A stretch of DNA of 64,000 nucleotides from Barnesiella sp. WM24 (GTDB lineage Bacteria > Bacteroidota > Bacteroidia > Bacteroidales > Muribaculaceae): NCBI RefSeq assembly GCF_004570975.1, contig NZ_SPPC01000006.1, positions 62,001 through 126,000 on the forward strand, written 5' to 3'. Positions 1 to 8,389 of the stretch are shown in pieces. Below the pieces are notes generated by a model that did not search any database, was not told the origin of the DNA, and worked only from the letters and a program-made list of their open reading frames with translations. The position numbers were made by a program, and so were the translations under genes. Numbering within the stretch: the stretch's first letter is position 1; each line of letters opens with the position of its first letter.

Positions 1-455
1 CAGAGTCCGGAGGCATTGAGAATCAAAAACATCAGCATGGCGTCAGTAGCTGTATCTTTCTTCTCGTTGAGCGACTGCATCTCTTGCATCGCCTTCAGAC
101 CAAGGGGCGTCGCCGCGTTGTCAAGACCGAGCATATTAGCCGAGGCATTCATAAATATCGAACCCATTGCCGGGTGCCCCTTAGGTATGCCCGGAAACAG
201 CCGGCTGAAAAGCGGACTGATAAGCCGACCAAAAAATTGTATAACTCCGGCACGCTCACCGATCTTCATCAGTCCGAGCCACAGGGCAAGAATGCCGGTA
301 AGTCCAAGCGAGATTTCAAACGCAGTCGCCGCAGAGCTGAACGACGCGCTCATAATAGAGCCCCATATTGTGAGGTCACCATAAAATATCGTCTTTCCAA
401 GCGCCACTAAAAAAGCGACGAAAAAGAAAGCCATCCATATGTAGTTAAGAGCCAT
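1..455 (-). CDS. SpmA/SpmB-like nucleoside-recognition (Gate) membrane protein, partial
   Basis: The reading frame starts at ATG 455 and runs off the left edge, so only about 151 N-terminal residues are visible. There is a hydrophobic segment at residues 3-19 and another near 45-62, followed by a stretch with NASAN and GLDNAATP. That pattern is typical of spore maturation protein A and related Gate-domain proteins; Bacteroidetes often carry SpmA and SpmB fused in one protein. The family is thought to be transporter-like, but its substrate is unknown. A TAnnTTTG box lies 15 nt upstream of the start. Family recognition is good; function is not established. Confidence 0.75.
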   Translation of the reverse strand, partial: MALNYIWMAFFFVAFLVALGKTIFYGDLTIWGSIMSASFSSAATAFEISLGLTGILALWLGLMKIGERAGVIQFFGRLISPLFSRLFPGIPKGHPAMGSIFMNASANMLGLDNAATPLGLKAMQEMQSLNEKKDTATDAMLMFLILNASGL

Positions 456-469
456 AGCAAGAGTTTTTA

Positions 470-477
470 CAAATATA
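470..477 (-). promoter_or_regulatory. Bacteroidetes -7 promoter box (TATATTTG) for the SpmA-like gene
   Basis: Read on the minus strand this is TATATTTG, matching the TAnnTTTG consensus. It lies 15 nt before ATG 455, which implies a leader of under about 10 nt. Confidence 0.55.
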
Positions 478-697
478 CTTCAATTTTTTCAAGCTACCTC
501 ACACTTCACAATTTTTCTGAACTTCGCGACCAAGCGGCCAAAAACCACATAACACTATATCATACAACACATTAAACCTCACGCACCCCCTCTGAGAATT
601 AAATATTCAAGCAAGCTTCACACATCTACCCGTAATTTTAAATTCTCAAAGGCTTAAAATTGCCGGCACTCCCCTACCCTACTCCACTCATTTTTCT

Positions 698-705
698 TAA
701 ATTTG
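698..705 (+). promoter_or_regulatory. -7 promoter box (TAAATTTG) for the AlkD-like gene
   Basis: TAAATTTG matches TAnnTTTG and ends 22 nt before ATG 728. No convincing -33 element was picked out. Confidence 0.5.
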
Positions 706-727
706 CAGACACGAAATTTTTTTAGTC

Positions 728-1441
728 ATGACCGAGAGTTGGAAACAAAATCTCAAAGAAGCGGCAAGAGAAGACAAAATCAAAATTCTTTCACGCTTCT
801 TCAAGACCGGCAAAGGAGAATATGGCGAAGGCGACATATTTATAGGTGTGGTCGTGCCTGACAACCGAGCTGTCGCCCGGCGTTACCATGACGCTCCGGC
901 AAGTGTCATCGAGGCGATGCTACACTCTCCGGTTCATGAACACCGGCTGTCGGGACTTCTCGCAATGGTAGAGTCATACAAGAAATCAAAACGCGACGAA
1001 AACCGCCGACGCGAAATAATCGAGCTCTACCTCGCCAACCTCACCCGTGCAAACAACTGGGACCTCATCGACCTGTCGGCACCATACCTGCTTGGCGAGT
1101 GGATGCTTGCCGACACTTCTGCCGAAGAGACAGTGAGACGCCTCACCCGGTCAGACAACCTCTGGGAGCAACGCGCGGCAATCGTGGCGACAATGATTCC
1201 GATACGCCACGGAAAGTGTGGACTCACCCTGGAGATTGCCGAAAAATACCTGACCCACACCCACCCCCTCATCCACAAGGCAACAGGATGGATGCTTCGC
1301 GAAGCGGGAAAGCATGTGGGCAAAGATGTTTTGACCGGCTTTCTCGACCGCCACGCGACAACGATGCCACGCACCATGCTACGCTATGCCATCGAACGAC
1401 TGTCGCCGGAAGAAAAGAAACACTATATGTCCATAAGATAA
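728..1441 (+). CDS. DNA alkylation repair protein, AlkD family
   Basis: This 237-residue protein matches the HEAT-like-repeat DNA glycosylases of the AlkD family, which remove N3- and N7-alkylated purines in the cytoplasm. Visible family signatures are the central NNWDLID segment, which carries the aspartate-containing active-site region, and the WMLREAGK segment near residue 180. The length fits the family norm of roughly 220-240 residues. A promoter box precedes it. The next gene starts 9 nt after its stop, so it may be co-transcribed with a glycosyltransferase of unrelated function. No truncation is visible. Confidence 0.85.
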   Translation: MTESWKQNLKEAAREDKIKILSRFFKTGKGEYGEGDIFIGVVVPDNRAVARRYHDAPASVIEAMLHSPVHEHRLSGLLAMVESYKKSKRDENRRREIIELYLANLTRANNWDLIDLSAPYLLGEWMLADTSAEETVRRLTRSDNLWEQRAAIVATMIPIRHGKCGLTLEIAEKYLTHTHPLIHKATGWMLREAGKHVGKDVLTGFLDRHATTMPRTMLRYAIERLSPEEKKHYMSIR

Positions 1442-1450
1442 CGCAACAAC

Positions 1451-2212
1451 ATGAGACACATCTCTGCGACAATCATAACCTTTAACGAGGAACACCGCAT
1501 CGAGGCATGCCTCGAATCACTCAAAGGTATCGCCGATGAAATAATAGTAGTCGACTCGTTTTCCACCGACCGCACGGCTGAGATATGTGCAAGCCACGGT
1601 TGCAAAGTCGTGAAGCGTGAGTTTCCCGGCTACGGAGCGCAAAGGCAGTTTGCCACATCGCTCACCACCTACAGCTATGTGCTGTCAATCGATGCCGACG
1701 AAGTGTTGTCGCCCGCCTTGCGCATGTCCATAAAAAAACTGAAGGAAACAGGCTTTGACCACAGAGTCTACAAAATGTCCCGACTCAATTTCTATTGCGG
1801 ACAACCCGTAAAACACTGCGGATGGTATCCCGACCTACAGATACGACTCTTTGACAAACGCTACGCCAACTGGAATCTGCGCGATGTATCGGAACGAGTG
1901 ATTTTCCCCGACACGCTACGCCCGGAAATGATTGACGGCGACATACTCCACTATCGTTGCTCCACCCCCGAAGAATACCGTCAGGTCCAGACACGCCACG
2001 CCGCAATAACCGGAAAAGTGCTGTCGGCCCATCTTGAATCAGTGCCGGCAATCACTCCATATATAAAAGGTATAAAAGCGTTCCTCGACTGCTATATAAA
2101 CAAGGGCGCGATACTTGACGGAGCCGAAGGGCGCGCGATTAGCCGCGAGCAATACCGCTCTACATTTATCGCCTACAACATGGCGCGCCGCACCCTAAAG
2201 AAAACACGTTAA
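1451..2212 (+). CDS. Glycosyltransferase family 2, WaaE/KdtX-like
   Basis: This is a 253-residue GT2 protein with an N-terminal GT-A fold. It begins with ATIITFNEE, followed by VVDSFSTDRT (nucleotide-sugar binding) and SIDADE (the metal-binding DxD-like motif) near residue 80. The size and the C-terminal helices resemble WaaE/KdtX enzymes, which add a glucose to the inner core of lipopolysaccharide at the cytoplasmic membrane face. It lies 52 nt upstream of a lipopolysaccharide-kinase-like gene, which supports a role in LPS core assembly. The exact sugar donor cannot be read from the sequence. Confidence 0.8.
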   Translation: MRHISATIITFNEEHRIEACLESLKGIADEIIVVDSFSTDRTAEICASHGCKVVKREFPGYGAQRQFATSLTTYSYVLSIDADEVLSPALRMSIKKLKETGFDHRVYKMSRLNFYCGQPVKHCGWYPDLQIRLFDKRYANWNLRDVSERVIFPDTLRPEMIDGDILHYRCSTPEEYRQVQTRHAAITGKVLSAHLESVPAITPYIKGIKAFLDCYINKGAILDGAEGRAISREQYRSTFIAYNMARRTLKKTR

Positions 2213-2240
2213 AACGGATGGACCTGTCAGGGGAAAATGC

Positions 2241-2248
2241 TATATTTG
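2241..2248 (+). promoter_or_regulatory. -7 promoter box (TATATTTG) for the LPS-kinase-like gene
   Basis: An exact TAnnTTTG match begins 24 nt before ATG 2265. The downstream gene therefore probably has its own short-leader transcript. Confidence 0.5.
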
Positions 2249-2264
2249 CATAAAACCTATCTAC

Positions 2265-2972
2265 ATGCTAAAATACAACCTTAACATCAGTTCGCGCTTT
2301 GAGCATCTGCGCGACAACATAGCCGCAATCCTGAAAAACGACGTACCGCCGGAAGCGGAACCGATCTATATGGACCGCAATACAGTGTATCGCCTTGCCA
2401 TAGGCAACACAACGATAGTCATAAAGTCATTTCAGGTACCTAATTTCATTGACTCTTACCTGCAGACGATAGTAGGCAAAAGCAAGTCACATCTCTCCTA
2501 TATAAATGCCAAGAAACTCCTGCAACTCGGATTCCGCACTCCCACACCCGTAGCCTACGGCGAAGTCCTCAACGGCAACCGCCTGTTGCGCAGCTATGCC
2601 ATGACCGAATTTATAAGCGGGGGCGACCTGCGCGGCTGGGAAAACAATCCCGACAACGAGCCGCTTCTGCGAGCTTTTGCAGCAGAGATGGTGAAAATGC
2701 ACGAGGCAGGAATACTTCATCGCGATTTTTCACCGGGCAACGTATTGTTTACCGGCACTCCCGCTCTCGGATTCAACTTCTACCACATCGACCTGAACCG
2801 CATGAAATTTGATGTCACTTCACGCGCCCGGCTCCTTTCAATGTTTGGAAGCCTCTCTACCTCGCGGGAGGCAATCGAGCGTCTTGCAGGATATTACGCA
2901 GAAGCAGCGGGCAATCCGGCTCTTGCAGCGGAGGCGGTCAAGGCATATGATGAATGTGCGCGCCAACACTGA
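2265..2972 (+). CDS. Lipopolysaccharide kinase (InaA/Kdo kinase) family protein
   Basis: This 235-residue protein has a minimal protein-kinase-like fold. A conserved lysine lies near residue 54 (IVIKSF), the catalytic loop HRDFSPGN is at residues 152-159, and a DFG-like metal-binding IDLNR is at 175-179. These features match the InaA/WaaP/KdkA group, which phosphorylates inner-core heptose or Kdo of lipopolysaccharide on the cytoplasmic side. It follows a WaaE-like glycosyltransferase, consistent with core modification. It converges with the yifB-like gene, leaving 27 nt between the stop codons. The substrate is inferred from family and context. Confidence 0.78.
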   Translation: MLKYNLNISSRFEHLRDNIAAILKNDVPPEAEPIYMDRNTVYRLAIGNTTIVIKSFQVPNFIDSYLQTIVGKSKSHLSYINAKKLLQLGFRTPTPVAYGEVLNGNRLLRSYAMTEFISGGDLRGWENNPDNEPLLRAFAAEMVKMHEAGILHRDFSPGNVLFTGTPALGFNFYHIDLNRMKFDVTSRARLLSMFGSLSTSREAIERLAGYYAEAAGNPALAAEAVKAYDECARQH

Positions 2973-2999
2973 CCCGACCAAGAGAAAAGACAGTAAGGA

Positions 3000-4553
3000 T
3001 TAGATTTTGGCGGCGGTGGTGCCCCATGTCGACCGGTCGAGGTTGCGATAAGAGATTGCCTCGCTTACATGAGCGGGCATGATCGACTCCTCGCCGGCAA
3101 GGTCGGCAATGGTGCGGGCCACCTTGAGTATACGGTCATATGCCCTTGCCGACATGTCAAAGCGTTTCATGGCATATTCCAGCAACTTCATGCACTCCTT
3201 GTCAAGACGGGCATGGACCGACAGCAGACGCGAGTTCATCTGAGCATTGCAATGGATGTCGCGCTCACCGGCAAAACGCGCTGTCTGCAGCGCGCGTGCC
3301 TTAACCACTCGCTCGCGTATGGCGGCACTGCTCTCACCGCTTTTCATTGACGACAATTCCTCAAACGGCACCGGCATAATCTCCACCTGCAGGTCAATGC
3401 GGTCCATCAATGGACCCGATATACGGCTGAGATACTTATTCACCTGCCCGGGCATACATGTACACTCCTTGGACGGATGATTGTAATAGCCACACGGACA
3501 CGGATTCATCGACGCGACAAGCATAAATCCCGCCGGATAATCAATCGAGTATCTTGCCCGAGAGATACTGATATGACGGTCTTCAAGCGGCTGCCTCATC
3601 ACTTCCAGCACTGTGCGCGGAAATTCCGGAAACTCATCAAGAAAAAGCACTCCGTTATGGGCAAGCGATATTTCACCGGGCATAGGGTTACCTCCCCCGC
3701 CGACAAGCGCCACGGGAGAAATCGTGTGATGGGGAGAGCGGAACGGACGGCTTGTCATAAGCTTTGCTCCACCCTTCAGTTTTCCTGCCACAGAGTGAAT
3801 CTTGGTGGTCTCAAGCGCCTCCTGGAGTGTAAGGGGCGGCATTATCGACGGCAGCCTCTTCGCCATCATGGACTTGCCTGAACCGGGCGCACCGACGAGA
3901 AGTATATTGTGTCCTCCGGCACATGCGACCTCAAAGGCCCGCTTGACATTTTCCTGCCCCTTTACCTCTGAGAAGTCAAAATCAAAGCAGTCAACAGCCT
4001 TACCAAACTCTTCCCGCGTATTGACAACCACAGGCGACAGATTCACCCCGCCATTGAAAAAACCGACGACCTCGCTTAACGAGCTCACCCCATACACCTC
4101 TATATTATTGACGACAGCGGCTTCGGTCTCGTTAGCCTTCGGCACAATCATGCCTTTGAAGCCGAGACTGCGGGCGGCGATAGCCATCGGCAGCACTCCT
4201 TTGATAGGAAGCACCGACCCGTCGAGCGACAGTTCGCCCATAATCATGTAATCACCGAGTGTCGCCGCATCAATCTGACGTGATGCAGCAAGAATCGCAA
4301 GACTTATCGGCAAATCGTAGGCAGCACCTTCCTTCCTGACATCGGCAGGCGACATATTGACCACCACGGCATGACGCGGAAATTCAAATCCCGACTGCTT
4401 GACCGCACTTCTCACCCTCTGATAACTCTCCTTGACAGCAGCGTCAGGAAGCCCTACGAGGTTAAACGACGCACCAAGTTCCACGGTCACCTCTATCGTC
4501 ACCGTTATGGCATCAATACCTTGCACTGCGGCACCAAATGTCTTAATAAGCAT
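3000..4553 (-). CDS. YifB/ComM family Mg-chelatase-like AAA+ ATPase
   Basis: A 517-residue protein results from starting at ATG 4553; the three codons upstream begin with TTG and are less likely. It has the N-terminal Lon-protease-like domain (ChlI type, residues 1-180). The AAA+ core follows, with Walker A GAPGSGKS at 221-228, Walker B LFLDEF near 300, and a cysteine cluster (CPCGYYNH, CTCMPGQ). ComM in Vibrio is a hexameric helicase that promotes branch migration during natural transformation, and homologues are widespread in non-competent bacteria. It appears monocistronic with its own promoter box, and full length. Confidence 0.9.
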   Translation of the reverse strand: MLIKTFGAAVQGIDAITVTIEVTVELGASFNLVGLPDAAVKESYQRVRSAVKQSGFEFPRHAVVVNMSPADVRKEGAAYDLPISLAILAASRQIDAATLGDYMIMGELSLDGSVLPIKGVLPMAIAARSLGFKGMIVPKANETEAAVVNNIEVYGVSSLSEVVGFFNGGVNLSPVVVNTREEFGKAVDCFDFDFSEVKGQENVKRAFEVACAGGHNILLVGAPGSGKSMMAKRLPSIMPPLTLQEALETTKIHSVAGKLKGGAKLMTSRPFRSPHHTISPVALVGGGGNPMPGEISLAHNGVLFLDEFPEFPRTVLEVMRQPLEDRHISISRARYSIDYPAGFMLVASMNPCPCGYYNHPSKECTCMPGQVNKYLSRISGPLMDRIDLQVEIMPVPFEELSSMKSGESSAAIRERVVKARALQTARFAGERDIHCNAQMNSRLLSVHARLDKECMKLLEYAMKRFDMSARAYDRILKVARTIADLAGEESIMPAHVSEAISYRNLDRSTWGTTAAKI

Positions 4554-4578
4554 GATAAACAAGTAATTGCTACTTCTG

Positions 4579-4586
4579 CAAAAATA
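4579..4586 (-). promoter_or_regulatory. -7 promoter box (TATTTTTG) for the YifB-like gene
   Basis: Minus-strand TATTTTTG fits TAnnTTTG and lies 26 nt upstream of ATG 4553. The box leaves almost no room for the alternative TTG start at 4562. Confidence 0.45.
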
Positions 4587-4737
4587 GACCTTTTTTCCGA
4601 ATAATTGATTACATTATCACAATTATTTAGACCCGCAGAGACAAAGGTCTTCTAATACGGTCGTATTTCCATATTTTTTTTGTCAACTTATCTCCCGCCT
4701 CACTACAAACCCTGAAAAAAGCACTTCACGCGAAGCA

Positions 4738-5799
4738 TCATTTCTCGGCAGGACGAAATATATACAATGGCGAACAGTCAAAACGCGGCAGAGCGACAAG
4801 CTGCACATGACACTCCGCGTCGGAAGGCAGATTACTGCCCGTACCCACCTTCAGCCCCTTTTCCTCAAGCGACATCCGCGACTCGGCAAGCGCAGTCTCG
4901 GGGGTATTGTTGTCATGGCTGAGATGACACAAAAACACATAACGCAGGCGCTCCGTATATATATCGGCAAGATACCGTGCCGTGACCTTATTGTCGAGAT
5001 GACCGTTGACATTGCGGATACGCGCCTTCAGATATTCCGGATAAGGACCAAACCTCAGCATGTTCAGGTCATAATTGCTCTCGATCATAATATAGTCGGC
5101 ACGCCTCATATAATAGTCGGCACGCTCCGATATACATCCGAGGTCAGTGGCGACAGAAAACGCCCTGTCATCATGCTGCACATAGAAGCCTACATTATCG
5201 GTGCCGTCGTGCATCACCTCAAATGCCGTGATCGTGAAATTGTCAATGGTGAAAGGTATCTCTTTGTAAATGTTGACCTGATAATCTTTAAGACGACGCG
5301 ACACATTATGACGCCTCAACATCCCGTTAAGGGCACGCGGAGTGCAATACAGAGCCATGTTGCGATATTTTTTCAACAGCGCATAGGCAAATCTCATGTG
5401 GTCGCTATGGTCATGGGTGATACATATACCCTTCACGCTCTCCATCGGTATCTTATAAGCGGCAAGCCCGGCTGCCACATTCTTCGGGTCGACTCCCGCG
5501 TCAATCAGAAACCCTGATTTAGAGTCGCCGATATAGGAACAGTTGCCGCTGCTTCCGCTGCCGAATGACATGAACCTGATTTTGTTTGGCACAGGCTTCA
5601 CCACAATAGGGCCCAGAGGCATCTCCCCGGTCACGCCACGTAGCCCCGACATCCCTCCGGCAAGCCTCACCCTCTTCACATATCCCTCTATTTCTGGATG
5701 AGAGGGCAGCAATCCGGGGGAAGGCGCCACGCGTCCCTCCACCTCGTCAAAGAGACCGGGGCTGTCATCAAGTGGGTTATGTCGTACGCGTCGTGCCAT
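4738..5799 (-). CDS. MBL-fold metallo-hydrolase, YycJ/WalJ-like, with N-terminal extension
   Basis: This 353-residue protein has a metallo-beta-lactamase fold. The metal-binding signature HDHSDH is at residues 129-134, with later histidines in NGHLDN and CHLSHDN. The SFGSGSSGN start of the fold, at about residue 78, is typical of the YycJ/WalJ group, which are putative DNA 5'-3' exonucleases. The first 75 or so residues are a proline- and glycine-containing extension not seen in the usual 260-270 residue family members. The start is supported by the 2-nt gap to the upstream methyltransferase gene, implying translational coupling. Its substrate is not known. Confidence 0.8.
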   Translation of the reverse strand: MARRVRHNPLDDSPGLFDEVEGRVAPSPGLLPSHPEIEGYVKRVRLAGGMSGLRGVTGEMPLGPIVVKPVPNKIRFMSFGSGSSGNCSYIGDSKSGFLIDAGVDPKNVAAGLAAYKIPMESVKGICITHDHSDHMRFAYALLKKYRNMALYCTPRALNGMLRRHNVSRRLKDYQVNIYKEIPFTIDNFTITAFEVMHDGTDNVGFYVQHDDRAFSVATDLGCISERADYYMRRADYIMIESNYDLNMLRFGPYPEYLKARIRNVNGHLDNKVTARYLADIYTERLRYVFLCHLSHDNNTPETALAESRMSLEEKGLKVGTGSNLPSDAECHVQLVALPRFDCSPLYIFRPAEK

Positions 5800-5801
5800 C
5801 G

Positions 5802-6515
5802 TTACTTATATAAGAGAAATATTGTCGGTGTCTTGTCGTAGTCATAATGCGCCTTTGCCCACCATGACAACTGACGGGTGATGATGCTCTCCTTATCACC
5901 CGTAATATCGGAAGCCACACACAGCGCCATCGATGACGGGAGCGACTTTGCAAGCTCGGCGATAAGCCGGTTGTTTCGATAAGGGGTCTCTATGAAAATC
6001 TGGGTCTGATTTTCGTGGCGTATGCGCCGCTCCATCTCCTTCAGTTTGGCTGCGCGCGCATCCTTGTCGACAGGCAGATAACCGTTGAAAGCAAAATTCT
6101 GCCCGTTGAACCCCGACCCCATCAGTGACATGAGAATGCTCGACGGGCCCACAAGCGGCACAATCCTGTAACCCTTTCTCTGCGCGACGGCAACAAGGTC
6201 GGCGCCGGGATCGGCGACAGCCGGACACCCTGCCTCAGAAATCACTCCTATGTCATAGCCTTCCTCGGCGGGACGCAGCAGTCCGGCGACCTCTTCGGGC
6301 GGAGTGTGCTCGTTAAGCTCGGCAAATTTAAGGTCGTCAATCACGATTGACCTGTCGCAACTCTTCAGGAAGCGCCTTGCCGACCGCAGATTCTCGACCA
6401 CAAAATAGCCAAGCGACCTTATTATTTCAAGATTGTAGGACGGAAGCACCTTTTCAGGAGCTCCGCCCGACAACGTAACGGGTATAAGGTAGATGCAGGG
6501 TACTTTTTCTTTCAT
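5802..6515 (-). CDS. SAM-dependent methyltransferase, RsmI-like (tetrapyrrole methylase fold)
   Basis: A 237-residue protein results from ATG 6515. An upstream ATG at 6542 overlaps the promoter box and is less likely. It resembles RsmI, which 2'-O-methylates C1402 of 16S rRNA. Visible features are the IPVTLS N-terminal strand, the glycine-containing ISEAGCPAVADPG segment, LVGPSSILMSLMGSGF, and FIETPYRNN near residue 165. Bacteroidetes carry this shorter, diverged paralogue as well as classic RsmI, so the target is uncertain. It is followed 2 nt later by the MBL-fold gene, forming a two-gene operon. Confidence 0.75.
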   Translation of the reverse strand: MKEKVPCIYLIPVTLSGGAPEKVLPSYNLEIIRSLGYFVVENLRSARRFLKSCDRSIVIDDLKFAELNEHTPPEEVAGLLRPAEEGYDIGVISEAGCPAVADPGADLVAVAQRKGYRIVPLVGPSSILMSLMGSGFNGQNFAFNGYLPVDKDARAAKLKEMERRIRHENQTQIFIETPYRNNRLIAELAKSLPSSMALCVASDITGDKESIITRQLSWWAKAHYDYDKTPTIFLLYK

Positions 6516-6545
6516 AATGTCGCAATGCTTGGGCGCAAACATTTA

Positions 6546-6553
6546 CAAAGTTA
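6546..6553 (-). promoter_or_regulatory. -7 promoter box (TAACTTTG) for the RsmI-like/MBL operon
   Basis: The minus-strand match to TAnnTTTG lies 30 nt before ATG 6515 and almost on top of the alternative ATG 6542. This argues for the downstream start. Confidence 0.5.
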
Positions 6554-6619
6554 CCCATTTCCTGCCAAAATACATTATTAATATTTGTAAAAAACCGCCT
6601 GGAGGCCGTCAGCGTGCCG

Positions 6620-8059
6620 TCAGCTCTGCTCCATGCCGCGAAACCAGTCGTCGACCGAGGGAGCATCCTCGGCTATGCCGGTACCCGCCTCGACGCCGTA
6701 TTCCTCGCCGTGTTGCGACAGGTCAAGACCTATCTCCTCGCTATGACGCGACACGCGCAACGGTATTATCTTGTTGGTCAGCCAATAAAGGAAGTAACTG
6801 ACTGCAAATGTATAAACAAACACCATCAAGAGCACGAGAATGTGGTTCCAGAAAAACTCTGTGCGTGAAATCTCCATAGCTCCATCCTGAGCGAAAAAGT
6901 CGTAGGCGAATATACCGGTAAGCACAGTGCCGATGATGCCTCCGAGACCGTGGGTGGGAAACACGTCAAGGGCATCGTCAAGCATCTGTCCGTAACCCTT
7001 CCAGGCTACCGCGACATTACAGCAGATAGTGATGACAAAAGCGATGAACACACTCTGCCCTACAGTGACCCATCCCGCGCAGGGTGTAATAGCGACAAGC
7101 CCGATGACCGCACCGATAGCCGCCCCCATCGCCGAGGGTTTGTGACCGCGGAGCGCGTCAAACGCCACCCATGTCACCATAGCCGTAGCGGCGGCGGTAT
7201 TGGTGTTGAGAAACGCCGACACAGCTATACCGTCGGCAGCGAGCGAGCTTCCACCGTTAAACCCAAACCATCCCAGCCACAGCAGGGCCGCGCCGAGAAG
7301 CACGAAAGGCACATTTGCCGGCTTTGCCGCCTCCTGTGAGGGAGTGCGCCTGCCGAGAAACCACGCTCCGGCGAGAGCGGCGATACCGGAAGCCGCATGG
7401 ACCACTATGCCCCCGGCATAGTCATGGACATGCATCATGCCGAAGAGCCCCTCGGGATGCCAGGTGCAATGGGCAAGCGGACAGTAGACAAGCACCACCC
7501 ACAGCACCATGAAAAGAAGATAGCCGGAGAAGCGGACACGCTCCGCAAAAGATCCGGTGATAAGCGACGGCGTAATGATGGCAAATTTCATCTGAAACAA
7601 TGCAAACAGCGCAAGAGGGATAGTAGTGGTCGCCATGCCTATCTGCGACGGGTTGCCGGCATCAGTGACATTGCCCACGCCTACATTGTCAAACATAAAG
7701 AAATCCACAGGATTGCCTATCACATGGGCGATATCGTCGCCAAACGCAAGCCCGAAACCAAACACAACCCAGATGACACTCACAAATCCCATCACGATGA
7801 AACTCTGCAGCATAGTGGAAATGACATTTTTAACCCTCACCATGCCGCCATAGAAAAACGACAGACCCGGAGTCATCATCAAAACGAAAATCGTAGCGGT
7901 AATCATCCACGCCACATTGGCAAAAAGATGATCGTTTGGCATATTAAACAATGCCAGACCACCATCTCTGCCGGTAAACAAACCTAAAACACTCACGACC
8001 GCTATGATGACAAATGTCACAAGCCATCCGTAACTTACCTTTCTACCTTTAATAATCAT
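6620..8059 (-). CDS. amt: Ammonium transporter, Amt family
   Basis: This 479-residue polytopic inner-membrane protein belongs to the Amt/MEP/Rh family, which conducts ammonia/ammonium into the cell. FYGGMVR near residue 68 is the hallmark of transmembrane segment 2-3. The central GWFGFNGGSS and THGLGGIIGTVLTG segments carry pore-lining residues, including the histidine of the twin-His site. About eleven membrane segments can be read, and a hydrophilic acidic tail of about 40 residues ends the protein. No PII (glnB/glnK) gene lies next to it here, unlike in many bacteria. It is divergent from carB across 330 nt. Confidence 0.92.
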   Translation of the reverse strand: MIIKGRKVSYGWLVTFVIIAVVSVLGLFTGRDGGLALFNMPNDHLFANVAWMITATIFVLMMTPGLSFFYGGMVRVKNVISTMLQSFIVMGFVSVIWVVFGFGLAFGDDIAHVIGNPVDFFMFDNVGVGNVTDAGNPSQIGMATTTIPLALFALFQMKFAIITPSLITGSFAERVRFSGYLLFMVLWVVLVYCPLAHCTWHPEGLFGMMHVHDYAGGIVVHAASGIAALAGAWFLGRRTPSQEAAKPANVPFVLLGAALLWLGWFGFNGGSSLAADGIAVSAFLNTNTAAATAMVTWVAFDALRGHKPSAMGAAIGAVIGLVAITPCAGWVTVGQSVFIAFVITICCNVAVAWKGYGQMLDDALDVFPTHGLGGIIGTVLTGIFAYDFFAQDGAMEISRTEFFWNHILVLLMVFVYTFAVSYFLYWLTNKIIPLRVSRHSEEIGLDLSQHGEEYGVEAGTGIAEDAPSVDDWFRGMEQS

Positions 8060-8389
8060 AATTCCTATATCGATTTAAAATAAATATCAACAAGCCCGCT
8101 GCAAATGTTAATCACACCGGTACATCTGATAACAAAGTGACACGATATTCAAATAACATCAAGCAAAAAGCAATTATATTGACCGCAAATTAAGACAAAA
8201 GAAATTAATTTTCCAAATTTTAAGACAATTTTCTTTTAACAAAAATAATTTTGCCGCATAATGACAGCAATATCCCGCCCACGGCTGTCACCGACAGCCG
8301 AAACAACAGATTATTTTGACTTATCGCTTGTAGGTGCGATGGAAATGACGTAATTTTGTAGCTAAAATATCATCATCACGGTATATTAT
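8060..8389. promoter_or_regulatory. Divergent amt/carB intergenic region with a perfect 8-bp palindrome
   Basis: This 330-nt AT-rich spacer has no credible gene. It contains the carB promoter (8328-8358) and, 27 nt upstream of that, a perfect inverted repeat CGGCTGTC-ACC-GACAGCCG at 8282-8300 with no T-run on either side. Its position suggests an operator rather than a terminator. No clear promoter box was found for amt. Confidence 0.4.
8328..8358 (+). promoter_or_regulatory. carB promoter: TTG at -33 and TAATTTTG at -7
   Basis: TTG at 8328-8330 and TAATTTTG at 8351-8358 are separated by 20 nt, the usual Bacteroidetes spacing. The leader before ATG 8390 is about 25 nt. Confidence 0.6.

Noticed and set aside
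593-648. 8-bp inverted repeat TGAGAATT / AATTCTCA between the first two genes
   Set aside because: A 40-nt loop and short arms in AT-rich DNA are easily explained by chance. The surrounding 456-697 stretch shows nothing else.
4563-4737. Small RNA or gene between the YifB-like and MBL-fold genes
   Set aside because: Only a promoter box and weak short hairpins are visible; no open frame or structured element can be supported.
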